Part shown: piece by piece, positions 15,667-24,510 of the stretch
Layout: every line of letters begins with the position of its first letter
How positions within the stretch are numbered: position 1 is the first letter of the stretch
Source of the DNA: Phycisphaerae bacterium
GTDB lineage: Bacteria > Planctomycetota > Phycisphaerae > Sedimentisphaerales > Anaerobacaceae
NCBI GenBank assembly: GCA_017993835.1
Contig: JAGOLX010000039.1
Location: 1 to 58,352 of the forward strand
Direction: 5' to 3'
DNA length: 58,352 nucleotides
Translations under genes and position numbers: made by a program
Notes under the pieces: generated by a model
What the model was told of the DNA's origin: nothing
The model's input: the letters and a program-made list of their open reading frames with translations, nothing else
The model's database searches: none

Positions 15667-17418
15667 ATGGCAGATAAGCAACCCGCGGAGGCGACGACGC
15701 ATTCGAATCCGCGAATCGAGAGAGACCGCCAGATGATCCGGGAAGCACGGGCTCGAGGTCGGGGCGCAATGCTCCGGACTTTCGTCCGGCTCTCCGGACC
15801 GGGCTGGCTCCAGAGCGGCATCACGGTCGGCGGCGTGTCGTTTGCGTCGAGTCTCTACTTGGGCGTGCTGTCCGGCTTCACCTTCCTGTGGCTTCAGCCG
15901 GTGGCGATGATGTGGGGCATCGTCATGCTGGCCGCCATCGCCTACGTCACGCTTTCCACCGGCGAGCGTCCTCTGCGAGCGATCAACAAGCACGTCAGTC
16001 CGGTCCTTGGCTGGAGCTGGCTGCTGGCCTCGATGGCGGCCAATCTCGTGTGGTCCATGCCGCAATTCAGCCTGGCCACGGCGGCGATTCAGCAGAATCT
16101 CCTGCCCGGCATTTTCGGCGGCGGCGAGGGCAGTCTGCTCCGGGGGGACACGGCCCGCATCGTGGCTGTGCTGCTGTTCCTCGCCGCGTGCATCGCCGTT
16201 TCGATGTTCTACAGCCTCGGCGGACGGGGCGTGCGGATCTTCGAGAACATCATCCGGGCCATTGTCAGCATGATCGTGCTGTGTTTTCTCTTCGTCGTGC
16301 TCAAGCTGACGTTCCGCGGCCAGATGGACTGGGCCGAGGCGGCCAAGGGCCTGGTGCCGCACCTGAAGATGCTGTTCCAGCCTGTCGAGCGTCTGGCTCC
16401 GTATCTGCAGGCCGTCGCGGAGAACGGCCGTGCGTACTGGGTCGATATGATCACCGATCAGCAGCGGGGCGTCATCATCAGCGCTATCGCCGCCACGGTG
16501 GGCATCAACATGACATTCATGTTCCCCTACTCGATGATGCGGCGGGGGTGGGACAAGGATTTCCGCGGCTTGGCGATTTTCGACCTCTCGACCGGCCTGT
16601 TCATCCCGTTCGTCCTGGCGACAGGTTTCGTCGTAATGGCGGCGTCTTCTCAGTTCCACGCCAAGCCGGCGCCGGGGTTCGTGCCCGCGGTGGAAGGAGG
16701 CGTGGTGGCCGAGACCCCGGCGCCGAACCTCGTCGGCCCATACAACGCGCTTCTGAAGAACCGGGTGGCCTTCGAGATGGGTAAGGGCGCGTTCAGCTCG
16801 CTCTCGGCCGACGAGCAGCAGCAGCGAGTCGATGCTCTGCCGTATGCCGACAAGCTGATGGCCGCCATGCTCGTCAAGAGGGACAACTTCAACCTGGCGA
16901 ACACCCTGACGCCTCTGACCGGCAAGACTGTCGCGCAGTACCTCTTCGGGCTCGGCGTCATGGGGCTCGGACTCAGCGCCGCGACGATCCTGATGTCGAT
17001 CAATGGCCTGTGCTTCTGTGAGATGCTGAACAAGGCGCCCGGCGGATGGACCCAGCGGATCGGGTCGCTCATGGTCTCCGTGGGGGCCATTGGAGCCATC
17101 TTCTGGAAGCAGCCCGCTCCCTGGCTGGCCATCGCGACCTCGGCGTTCTGCTCCGTGCTTCTGCCGATTGCCTACTTCACGTTCCTGCTCATGATGAATA
17201 GCAAAGGCACGCTCTGCGACAGCATGCCAACTGGTGGCCGTCGCATTCTCTGGAACGTCCTGATGGTGTTTGCCACGGCCGCAGCGACGTTTGTCAGTAT
17301 CTGGAGCCTGTGGCCGAAGATCGGCTGGTGGACCGTCGTCCTGATCGGGGCCTTCGTCGGACTGAGTCTGATCGTCCACTTCCTGCGGCACAACGGGACA
17401 AAGGCCGTCACGACCTGA
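15667..17418 (+). CDS. Nramp-family-like divalent metal transporter
   Basis: 583 residues from ATG 15667, chosen for its GGGAGG ribosome site; the longer open frame upstream is unsupported. After a cytoplasmic N-terminus come about 11 membrane helices. The first begins GPGWLQSGITVGGVSFASSL, which is where Nramp proteins carry their DPGN metal-site motif. Here that motif reads SGITVGG, so the canonical Asp/Asn ligands appear to be absent. This variant is common among planctomycete Nramp-like proteins. A long extracytoplasmic insertion (about 355-420) is present. It transports an unknown cation or solute. It is convergent with the next gene through a shared hairpin. Confidence 0.8.
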   Translation: MADKQPAEATTHSNPRIERDRQMIREARARGRGAMLRTFVRLSGPGWLQSGITVGGVSFASSLYLGVLSGFTFLWLQPVAMMWGIVMLAAIAYVTLSTGERPLRAINKHVSPVLGWSWLLASMAANLVWSMPQFSLATAAIQQNLLPGIFGGGEGSLLRGDTARIVAVLLFLAACIAVSMFYSLGGRGVRIFENIIRAIVSMIVLCFLFVVLKLTFRGQMDWAEAAKGLVPHLKMLFQPVERLAPYLQAVAENGRAYWVDMITDQQRGVIISAIAATVGINMTFMFPYSMMRRGWDKDFRGLAIFDLSTGLFIPFVLATGFVVMAASSQFHAKPAPGFVPAVEGGVVAETPAPNLVGPYNALLKNRVAFEMGKGAFSSLSADEQQQRVDALPYADKLMAAMLVKRDNFNLANTLTPLTGKTVAQYLFGLGVMGLGLSAATILMSINGLCFCEMLNKAPGGWTQRIGSLMVSVGAIGAIFWKQPAPWLAIATSAFCSVLLPIAYFTFLLMMNSKGTLCDSMPTGGRRILWNVLMVFATAAATFVSIWSLWPKIGWWTVVLIGAFVGLSLIVHFLRHNGTKAVTT

Positions 17419-17447
17419 TCGCAGGGAACCGCTGTGGAGTGACCAGT

Positions 17448-17482
17448 CGAGCCCGGGGAAGTCCGTCTCCGGGCTCGTTCTA
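17448..17482. terminator. Hairpin between convergent genes
   Basis: CGAGCCCGG (17448-17456) pairs with CCGGGCTCG (17469-17477), followed by TTCTATT. It lies between the stop of the transporter (+) and the stop of the following minus-strand gene. Confidence 0.6.
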
Positions 17483-18175
17483 TTGAGGCTCTTTCGCAGG
17501 CACGAAACGCAGGAACAGTTCCCCTTGACGAACGTCCACGCGCTCCAGACGGATCCACTTGTCCTCGAGAAGCAGGACGGGATCGAAGGGTTCCTTCGCA
17601 AACAGGGACGCCGCGATCTTCGTGCGCCAATCCTCGGGATCGACCTCCCCTGCATCGACGCGCTGCCGGTACATCTTGCTGCCCATGATCTGGGCCGGCC
17701 AGGTGACGTTCATCGCGCCGACTTTGACCTTCTCGACGACGAGGTTGAGACGACCATCTTCCATGATTTGCGGACCGAGCTCGATGGTGACGACGAATCC
17801 CGCGCCCTGGACATCGGCCGTGCCCATGAGGACCACCCGTCCCGGTTTGAACGCGATCGCGGGGGCCGAGAGCTGGATTCCCGCGGATTCCTGCAACCAC
17901 CCTGCCTGGGCGAGGGCCTCGTTGAGACGGTCTTCGAGCACGGTCAATTCGAACGGCTGCTGTTTCTGGGCGCCGTTGTAGAGCTTGTTGCCCAGATCGT
18001 GCGTGAGGTAGCGATGAACTCGCTGCTCGTTCGGGTCGGCGCCGGCCGGCGGCAGTACCGGATGATACCCGGCCGGCCGATGGTGCAGCAGAGAGACGAC
18101 GATGACGGCCGCCGCCACGTCGATGGCCAGCCAGATGAGTAGTCGTTTGCGCCTGGATTTCTTCGGTTTCTTCAC
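17480..18175 (-). CDS. Membrane-anchored extracytoplasmic protein of unknown function
   Basis: 231 residues. A very basic start (MKKPKKSRRKR) leads into one membrane helix (LLIWLAIDVAAAVIVVSLL, about residues 12-30), with the rest outside. The outer part, with FELTVLEDRLNEALAQ and RLNLVVEKVKVGAMNVTW, has a beta-rich look faintly like YpmS/DUF2140-type lipid-binding-fold proteins. That is only an impression and no firm family is claimed. It stands alone between a convergent transporter and divergent pyrF. Confidence 0.65.
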   Translation of the reverse strand: MKKPKKSRRKRLLIWLAIDVAAAVIVVSLLHHRPAGYHPVLPPAGADPNEQRVHRYLTHDLGNKLYNGAQKQQPFELTVLEDRLNEALAQAGWLQESAGIQLSAPAIAFKPGRVVLMGTADVQGAGFVVTIELGPQIMEDGRLNLVVEKVKVGAMNVTWPAQIMGSKMYRQRVDAGEVDPEDWRTKIAASLFAKEPFDPVLLLEDKWIRLERVDVRQGELFLRFVPAKEPQ

Positions 18176-18285
18176 AGGGACCCCAACGGGAATTCGCTCC
18201 GCGAGGCCGCAAAATGCGGGCTCCGCTCCATATCCGGCAGGACTCCAATTCGTTCACGGAAAAGCCTGAGTGCTCGAATTCTGTC

Positions 18286-18314
18286 TTGCCCGATACTACC
18301 GCGGCGATTATAGT
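18286..18314 (+). promoter_or_regulatory. Predicted promoter upstream of pyrF
   Basis: TTGCCC (18286-18291), 17 bp, TATAGT (18309-18314). It would leave a leader of about 135 nt before pyrF. Nothing else was recognised in the 18176-18455 gap. Confidence 0.4.
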
Positions 18315-18455
18315 GGTTCCCGCGTTTCGTCGAAAGAGTTTTGTTGCCGGGCTCGGGGCAAGTGAGACGTGTCGGCAGTGCATGTGGTGCTCTGGTGCAG
18401 CGATGCCCTCCGGTTGTGATAGAAGGGATAAGTTGAAAGAAAGGTTCGTCCGATT

Positions 18456-19406
18456 ATGTCAAGCCACTTTTCAGATCGGCTGCTGGCCGCCGTCCAGTCG
18501 AAGAAGACGCCGTTGGTGATAGGGTTGGATCCGATTTACAGCCGGTTGCCCGCGGCCATACGTGGGCATCGCCAGATGAACGACGAATTCGATGCCGCAG
18601 CGGCTGTCGATGCCATCTTCGACTTCTGCACGCAGGCGATGCGGATCGTCGCGGGGATCGTCCCGGCGGTGAAGATCAACGTCGCGTTCTTCGAGCGGTA
18701 TCTCTGGGAGGGCCTGGAATCCTATTACGCTCTGATCAGCGAGGCGGACAACCTGGGTTTGGAGATCATCGGCGACGTGAAGCGCGGCGATATCGGCCAC
18801 ACGGCGGAGATGTACGCTGCGGCCCACCTGCAGAATTCCGAGCTGACCGGTCTGGAGGACGTGCTGGCGCCCGACGCCATCACGATCCATGGCTACACGG
18901 GTGTCGATGGGATCGAGCCCTTCGCCAAGATGGCGGCGTCGCAGGGCAAAGGCGTGTTCGTACTCGTGCGGACGAGCAATCCGTCGGCTGCTGCCCTCCA
19001 GGATTTCCGAGACGCCGAAGGGCAGGCCGTGTACGAGAAAATGGCCCAAATCGTTGGGGAAATCGGGACACAACCCGAGTACGTGGGGGAGAAGGGTTAT
19101 AGTGACATCGGCATGGTCGTCGGCGGAACTGCGCCGGAAGCCACCGCGTCGCTGCGGACGAAATACGACAAGACTTGGTTCCTCGTCCCGGGCTATGGCG
19201 CCCAGGGGGCCCAGGCGGTGGATTGTATTCGATTCTGCAAGCCCGACGGGACCGGCGCGTTGATCAACGCGTCTCGCTCGATCATCTACGCCTATGAAAG
19301 GCCCCAGTACAGGGACCAGTTTGGTGACGACTGGAAGAAGTGCATCGAGCAGGCGGTGGTCGACGCCAAGATCGACCTGTCCAACGCGATGCAGTCGAAG
19401 CTCTGA
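18456..19406 (+). CDS. pyrF: Orotidine-5'-phosphate decarboxylase (PyrF, long type 2 form)
   Basis: 316 residues. It decarboxylates OMP to UMP in pyrimidine synthesis. The catalytic Asp-Lys-x-x-Asp array is visible as DVKRGDIGHT (D107, K109, D112). VIGLDPIYSRLP at the N-terminus and VPGYGAQGAQ near the phosphate site are conserved. The length of about 316 residues with the insert after the catalytic loop marks the 'type 2' subfamily of many bacteria. An 18-bp gap separates it from menG/ubiE, so the two are probably co-transcribed, although their pathways differ. Confidence 0.95.
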   Translation: MSSHFSDRLLAAVQSKKTPLVIGLDPIYSRLPAAIRGHRQMNDEFDAAAAVDAIFDFCTQAMRIVAGIVPAVKINVAFFERYLWEGLESYYALISEADNLGLEIIGDVKRGDIGHTAEMYAAAHLQNSELTGLEDVLAPDAITIHGYTGVDGIEPFAKMAASQGKGVFVLVRTSNPSAAALQDFRDAEGQAVYEKMAQIVGEIGTQPEYVGEKGYSDIGMVVGGTAPEATASLRTKYDKTWFLVPGYGAQGAQAVDCIRFCKPDGTGALINASRSIIYAYERPQYRDQFGDDWKKCIEQAVVDAKIDLSNAMQSKL

Positions 19407-19424
19407 TCGTTTGTCGCGTGGCGC

Positions 19425-20168
19425 ATGGGCAAGGACCCTCCGACCGCGGGCAGCGCCGAATATCGTGGGCCGTCTCATGCGGGAGAGATGTTCGATCGCA
19501 TCGCGCTGACCTACGACCTTCTGAATCACCTGTTGTCGCTGGGCCGGGATTGGGCCTGGCGCCGCAGGGTGGCGGAGTTGCTCGGGGAGGGTGGAGGAGG
19601 GCGAATCGCGGATCTGGCCACCGGTACGGGAGATATGCTGATCGCCTTGTTGCGCCGGTCTCCTCCTCCTGCGGGCGCAGCGGGCCTCGATAGCTCCGAG
19701 CGGATGCTGAGTCTGTGCCGCGAGAAACTCGGGAGGGCAGAACTGGCAGATCGCGTCGAACTGGTCCGCGCCGATGCTTCTGCGACGCCGTTCGCAGGGA
19801 ATTCGTTTGATGCGGTCACGATGGCGTTCGGCATCCGCAATACCCCCGATGTGGGAGCGACCCTTCGGGAAATCCTCCGCATCCTCAAGCCCGGCGGTGT
19901 GGCGCTGATCCTGGAGTTCTCCTTGCCGAGGAATCGGATCGTCCGATGGTGCCATCTGAAGTACCTGCGTCTCGGCGTCCCCCTGCTCGGCGCGGTCGTT
20001 TCCGGAGATCGGTCCGCGTACCGATACCTCAACGAATCGATTGAGGCGTTCTATCGTCCGAACGAGTTCTGTGCACTGATGGAAAAGGCCGGTTTTACCC
20101 AGGTCTCGGCGACCCCGCTGACCTGGGGCGTTGCCTCGATCTATCGGGGCGTGAGACGACCCGGCTGA
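19425..20168 (+). CDS. menG: Demethylmenaquinone / ubiquinone C-methyltransferase
   Basis: 247 residues. A SAM-dependent methyltransferase of the UbiE/MenG family, acting in the last step of menaquinone biosynthesis. Signatures are MFDRIALTYDLLNHLLSLGRD near the N-terminus (quoted in part), motif I DLATGTGDMLIALL (about residues 63-76), FGIRNTPDVGATL and RILKPGGVALILEFSLP. It ends normally with WGVASIYRG. Ubiquinone is not expected in planctomycetes, so menaquinone is the likely product. Its 3' end overlaps the convergent GH36 gene by 28 bp. Confidence 0.93.
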   Translation: MGKDPPTAGSAEYRGPSHAGEMFDRIALTYDLLNHLLSLGRDWAWRRRVAELLGEGGGGRIADLATGTGDMLIALLRRSPPPAGAAGLDSSERMLSLCREKLGRAELADRVELVRADASATPFAGNSFDAVTMAFGIRNTPDVGATLREILRILKPGGVALILEFSLPRNRIVRWCHLKYLRLGVPLLGAVVSGDRSAYRYLNESIEAFYRPNEFCALMEKAGFTQVSATPLTWGVASIYRGVRRPG

Positions 20169-22786
20169 GCGACGATCCCTGTTCGTAGTGCGCCCGTGAG
20201 GGCGCATCTTCGAGGGCACTGAAGATAACGCCTCACGGCGTCACTACAAGCCGACTTCACCGCCGACGACCAGTTGATTCTCTCGTATGTCACGACAACG
20301 GCGTCCGGCTGTTTGTTGCTCTCGACTCGCAGCCCCCGTTCCATGAGTTCCCGGCCGGGGAGTGTCCACGTCCGGTCCGTGTCGATATCAGCCAGGCGGT
20401 ACCGAGCCTGCGATTCGAGGCCTCGCAACCTGACGACCACGGTCTTCTCCTCGCTCTTGGCCCGTCGGAACGCCTGCACCATGCCTTGTCCGCGTTCGGG
20501 CCGGTCGAATTGCCAGACAACCCATATGTTGTCGTCCATGCTGTAGGGTGTCAACGGATAGTAGTCGCCCCAGTAGTTGGGCGCGATCTCCTGACGCCAC
20601 TGTCGCAGCAGATGCCGGACCGTGCTGTAGTCCTGGTCCTGGCGGCGCATATCGTAGCATGCGGTGACGTGGGGACAGATGCAGCTCCGCAGGCCGTAGG
20701 CGTCGAACTGGTTGATCCCCGTCCCGTAGAAGGGAATCCAAAAGGCGATGCCATAGGTGTGGTTCTGCTGGCTGACCGGCTCCAGGAGAGAATCGCTGCG
20801 GAGCAACGGGACCGCCCGGCGCAGGGTCTCCAGGTCGTTGCGCCGCCCGCCGCTGGCGCAGGAGTCGATCAGCATGTTCGGATGGCGGCGGCGCAGCTCG
20901 TCCCAGTAGGCGAGGTAGTTCGTGACATGGCGGATCTCCGCGATGCCCTGTCGGTCGGGGAGATCGGCGGCGCGCCAGAAGTTGAGCGGGTCCATGTTGA
21001 AATCCTGGCGGTACAGGTCGACGCCCTGGTCGACCAGGAGCTTGTCCACGTGGTTGGTGAGCCATTCGAGCACCTCCGGCTCGCCCAGCTTGAGCAGTCC
21101 GCCCGCAGCGCCGCCGTGAATCCAGTCGGGGTGCGTGTTGCTCAGCCACGTGTCGGCAGCCACCCGTTCCGGCTCGAACCAGACGATGGTCCTGACGCCT
21201 CGGGCGTGGGCGTAGTCGCTGATGGCCCGCAGGCCGTTGGGGAAGCGGTTCGTATCGACTTCCCAGGTGCCGACGTGCGGCCAGCCGTGCTTGTTCCAAT
21301 ACCAACCGGCGTCCATCCACCAGTAGTCCAGCGTCAGGCCTTCGCCGAGATAACGCTCGACGAACATCTTCTGGCTGGCTTCGTCCGCGTTGATCATCTC
21401 CCCGTACTGATGTGAGCTGCACGCGGCCATCTGTGGCACGAGCATCTTCCCCCCGGGACGCGGGACGTTGTGTGCCCACATCCAGCGGCGCCAGGTGTTC
21501 TGCGCGCTGATCCAGTCGCCGCGGTAGAATTGCAGCACGACCAGCGGGGTGCGGATTTCTTCGCCGGGGTGGAGCGTCAGGTGCGTCAGCTCCTGGCCCG
21601 CTGCGATGCGCAGGTGCGTCTGTGCGTCGCGGACGAATCGGGCGGCCCATTGTCCCGGCCAGCCCACCGCGACGATCACGCCGCCGTTGCCCGTTTCCAG
21701 GTTGAAGTAGGGCAGGTCGCTGTTTGTCGGGCGGCCTCCCGCGGCGGTGATTCGCTGCGTCGTCTGGGGCTTGAGCGAGGTCTCCAGCGGGCGGTAGTCC
21801 CACGCAGTGCAGGGGCTGCCGACGAAATGATGGAGCAGGAACTCGTCGTCGGCCCGCCGTTCGAACTGCGCGTCCAGCGATTGGATGTCTTCCAGGATGG
21901 GGGTATCCGCGGAGCCGGCGTTCTTGAAGTAGAGCGTCCATTCCACCGTGGGGAAATCGCGATATTCCACGATCTCGCAGCGAACGACCAGCGATGTCTT
22001 CGGATCGGTGTAGACCTGCGTTCGCTTGCTGCGATTTGCGTCGAGCTTCTCCGTCGTCTCGTTGAATCGCCACGAGCCGAGCAGTGCGTCGGAACCTCGG
22101 CCGCCATAGACGAAAGAGAACGGCGGCTCGAAGACCTCGCGCGGGCGGAGCGGCCTGGCTTCGCCATCGACCATCGGAAGATCGGCCAACCAGATCGTCC
22201 GGCCGTCGGCCAGGACCACCCTGGCGTCCGCCCAGTCCGCCTGATCGCAGGCGATCCCGTCGCCGGCGTCGTCGACGCACAGCAGGAATTCCGTCGCGCC
22301 GTTGAGGTCCGCGCGGACCGGGATCCCCGCGGCGCCGCCTCCTCGGATGAGGTCGGAGCGGAAGACCCCGGCGCCGCCCATGGTGACGAAGAAGTGCACG
22401 CTGCCGCCGCCGGCTTGGGTGTTCTCGTTGTGATCGACGCCGATGACCGCTTCGAAGGTCCGCCCAGGACTGGGGAGCCGCACAAGGAGCCGGCTCGTGG
22501 CGTGGCAGTACAGGCCGCGAGTGTATTCGGTCGTACCGAGCTTCATGGGTTTGCCGCCGCGAGAGTTCTTCTGCACCGGGTCGTTGTTGGCGAGGACGAC
22601 CAGGCCCGCTTCAGGCTTCTGCTGGGGTACCGGGACTTCGGCCCGCACCTCGCGGACCGCCGCGAGGTGCTTGCCCACCCATTGGTCCCTCTGCTGGAGT
22701 TCCTGGGCTGTCTGACCCTCGGTCGGCGCCGCCTGGCACAACAACAGGCAGCAGACGAATCCCGCGACGATACGCTTGTGAAACAT
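20141..22786 (-). CDS. Secreted GH36-like alpha-galactosidase with N-terminal NPCBM domain
   Basis: 881 residues from Met 22786 (MFHKRIVAGFVCCLLLCQ, signal peptide). An NPCBM carbohydrate-binding module (about 55-170; GTTEYTRGLYCHATSRLLVR) is followed by the GH36/clan-D glycosidase (about 200-850). Clan-D hallmarks are DYWWMDAGWYW (about 485), the nucleophile Asp in LYRQDFNMD (about 591) and the acid/base region SCASGGRRNDLET (about 640). It should release terminal alpha-galactosyl or related residues outside the cytoplasm. The last 35 or so residues (after YERINW) come from a REP element and are unlike the family, so the original stop was probably replaced. It diverges from murD. Confidence 0.87.
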   Translation of the reverse strand: MFHKRIVAGFVCCLLLCQAAPTEGQTAQELQQRDQWVGKHLAAVREVRAEVPVPQQKPEAGLVVLANNDPVQKNSRGGKPMKLGTTEYTRGLYCHATSRLLVRLPSPGRTFEAVIGVDHNENTQAGGGSVHFFVTMGGAGVFRSDLIRGGGAAGIPVRADLNGATEFLLCVDDAGDGIACDQADWADARVVLADGRTIWLADLPMVDGEARPLRPREVFEPPFSFVYGGRGSDALLGSWRFNETTEKLDANRSKRTQVYTDPKTSLVVRCEIVEYRDFPTVEWTLYFKNAGSADTPILEDIQSLDAQFERRADDEFLLHHFVGSPCTAWDYRPLETSLKPQTTQRITAAGGRPTNSDLPYFNLETGNGGVIVAVGWPGQWAARFVRDAQTHLRIAAGQELTHLTLHPGEEIRTPLVVLQFYRGDWISAQNTWRRWMWAHNVPRPGGKMLVPQMAACSSHQYGEMINADEASQKMFVERYLGEGLTLDYWWMDAGWYWNKHGWPHVGTWEVDTNRFPNGLRAISDYAHARGVRTIVWFEPERVAADTWLSNTHPDWIHGGAAGGLLKLGEPEVLEWLTNHVDKLLVDQGVDLYRQDFNMDPLNFWRAADLPDRQGIAEIRHVTNYLAYWDELRRRHPNMLIDSCASGGRRNDLETLRRAVPLLRSDSLLEPVSQQNHTYGIAFWIPFYGTGINQFDAYGLRSCICPHVTACYDMRRQDQDYSTVRHLLRQWRQEIAPNYWGDYYPLTPYSMDDNIWVVWQFDRPERGQGMVQAFRRAKSEEKTVVVRLRGLESQARYRLADIDTDRTWTLPGRELMERGLRVESNKQPDAVVVTYERINWSSAVKSACSDAVRRYLQCPRRCALTGALRTGIVAQPGRLTPR
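20185..20247. repeat. REP pair (BIME-like) with GTAG / CTAC feet
   Basis: GTAG at 20185 is followed by the hairpin TGCGCCC-gtga-GGGCGCA. At the other end ACGCC-tcac-GGCGT is followed by CACTAC (20242-20247). Two hairpins in inverted orientation with outer GTAG tetranucleotides is the classical layout of bacterial REP/BIME elements. It overlaps the C-terminal codons of the GH36 gene. Confidence 0.75.
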
Positions 22787-22999
22787 AGGACCAACCCTCG
22801 CCAAGAAAGAACCGAGATCGAAACCCATACGACAACACACACTCCGAGACTCAAGTGACACAGCATATCCTCCTTCCCAGGGAAATCCAGTCGTCTCCTC
22901 GTCTGGTGAGGGAGTTTCCGCTTTCCTTTCGCGTCCTGCCGGCGGTAGGATACGGCCCATGGGAATGATGCAGACAATCGATCCAGCGATAGGTGGGCT

Positions 23000-24487
23000 A
23001 TGAACGGATTGGCATCCAGTCAGGCAATGTGCGAGACCTGCGACCGGCCTTCTTCTCTGTCCGGGCGCAAGGTCCTGGTCATGGGATTGGGACGTTTCGG
23101 CGGGGGCGTCGATGCTGCCCGCTATGCGGTCCAGGTCGGCGCGAAGGTCGTCGTCACGGACAAGGCTCGGGAAGACCAGTTGCAGGACTCCATCAAGCAG
23201 TTGGCCGACCTGTCCGGCATCGAGTACCGCCTCGGCGGGCACGATCCCCAGGATTTCGCAACCGCCGACGTGGTGATCGCCAACCCCGCGATCCCGCTCG
23301 ACAACGAGTTCCTGCAGCTCGCGCGTCGCAGCGGCAGGACCGTCACTTCACAGATCGGGTTGTTCTTCCAGGCCTGCCCCGCTCGGATCATCGGAATCAC
23401 CGGCGCCAACGGCAAGAGCACGACCACGACCCTGACCGCGCATCTCCTGGAGCACGCGCGCCCGAAGCGACCTGCGGGGCGCGGGTCACGTGCTGTCGAA
23501 CGGTCCCATCCTCCGGAAGAGGGTGCGTCGTACGCACCCTACAAGAAAGTCTGGCTCAGCGGAAATATCGGCGACAAACCTCTGCTGACCATCCTCGACA
23601 AGGTCCAGGCCGACGACCTCGTGGTCTTGGAGATCTCCAGTTTTCAGGTCGAGCAATTGGGGGAAGTTTGCAGGGCGCCGCACGTGTCGTTGCTGACGAA
23701 CCTGACGCCCAACCACCTGGATCGCTACGGCACGTTCGAAGCCTACTGTGCTGCCAAAGAGGGTCTCTTCAACCTTCAGACGCTCGACGAGAAAGCCCCG
23801 GCGGTCTCCATCTTCAACGCCGAGGACCCGATTGCGTGTTCCTGGCACGAGAAGTACCGTTCGCAGGCGGGTCGGGTGTGTCTGACGTTCTCCGCGGACG
23901 ATGTCAGCGACAAGATGCGCAGCGAGTACGCGTTGCCCGGCCGGGCCAACCTGTCGAATCTCGCGGCTGCCATGGCGATCGCCAAGTGCTTCGGTGTCTC
24001 CGAGCGGTCCATCCGGTCCTGCCTGCCGAGCTTCAAGGCCCTTCCGCACCGGCTCGAGCTGGTTGCCGAGGGGCACGGCGTTCGCTGGTACGACGATTCG
24101 AAGGCCACGACGCCCGAGGGCGCCATGGTGGCCCTCTCAGCCTTCGACTGCCCGAAGGTCCTCATCGCGGGCGGATACGACAAGCATACCCCATTCACAG
24201 TACTGGGAGAGGCGATTGCCTCCTCTGCGAAGGCGGTGGTGCTCATCGGGCAAACCGCTCGCATGATCGCGGACGCGGTGCATGCGGCGCCGCAGGGAGG
24301 ACGGGAAATCGACGTTCAGTTTGCCGGTTCCCTGGCCGAGGCGGTCGAGATCGCCGGCCGGCTGGCGGCCCCGGGCAACGTGGTGCTGCTCAGTCCCGCC
24401 TGCGCCAGCTACGACATGTTCGAGAACTACCAGCAGCGAGGCCGTCTGTTCGGGGAACTCGCCCGGCAGGCTGCGGTACGCTCGTAG
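23000..24487 (+). CDS. murD: UDP-N-acetylmuramoyl-L-alanine--D-glutamate ligase with an in-frame insertion
   Basis: 495 residues. It adds D-glutamate to UDP-MurNAc-L-Ala in peptidoglycan precursor synthesis. An N-terminal Rossmann domain starts KVLVMGLGRFGGG. The ATP site is IGITGANGKSTTTT (about 131-144). The central-domain motif SGNIGDKPL, NHLDRYGTFEAY and the C-terminal WYDDSKATTPEG and LIAGGYDK are all present. Residues about 154-182 (PKRPAGRG...ASYAPYKK) interrupt the usual short loop between HLLEHA and KVWLSGNIG; this stretch is a palindromic repeat read in frame. All catalytic motifs survive. No other mur genes are adjacent. Confidence 0.93.
   Translation: MNGLASSQAMCETCDRPSSLSGRKVLVMGLGRFGGGVDAARYAVQVGAKVVVTDKAREDQLQDSIKQLADLSGIEYRLGGHDPQDFATADVVIANPAIPLDNEFLQLARRSGRTVTSQIGLFFQACPARIIGITGANGKSTTTTLTAHLLEHARPKRPAGRGSRAVERSHPPEEGASYAPYKKVWLSGNIGDKPLLTILDKVQADDLVVLEISSFQVEQLGEVCRAPHVSLLTNLTPNHLDRYGTFEAYCAAKEGLFNLQTLDEKAPAVSIFNAEDPIACSWHEKYRSQAGRVCLTFSADDVSDKMRSEYALPGRANLSNLAAAMAIAKCFGVSERSIRSCLPSFKALPHRLELVAEGHGVRWYDDSKATTPEGAMVALSAFDCPKVLIAGGYDKHTPFTVLGEAIASSAKAVVLIGQTARMIADAVHAAPQGGREIDVQFAGSLAEAVEIAGRLAAPGNVVLLSPACASYDMFENYQQRGRLFGELARQAAVRS
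23459..23545. repeat. REP-like insertion inside murD
   Basis: 87 bp (29 codons) absent from the family. It ends in the hairpin AGGGTGCGT (23520-23528) / ACGCACCCT (23532-23540) followed by AC, which read from the minus strand is GTAG plus hairpin. A second imperfect hairpin near 23469-23490 (GACC..GCG / CGC..GGTC) lies at the other side. The reading frame is kept through the element. Confidence 0.65.
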
Positions 24488-24510
24488 CGCGAAGTCACGG
24501 GTGACTTCGC
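24484..24510 (+). repeat. GTAG-footed REP hairpin at the murD stop codon
   Basis: GTAG (24484-24487) contains the TAG stop of murD. It is followed by a perfect 10-bp stem GCGAAGTCAC / GTGACTTCGC (24489-24498 and 24501-24510). No T-run follows, so it is not a typical terminator. Confidence 0.7.

Noticed and set aside
15433-17655. The minus-strand frame of the LRR/beta-helix gene stays open for another 741 codons upstream.
   Set aside because: That part is antisense to the transporter gene, is rich in Arg/His/Asp as GC-rich shadows are, and the real start at 15432 has a perfect ribosome site and signal peptide.
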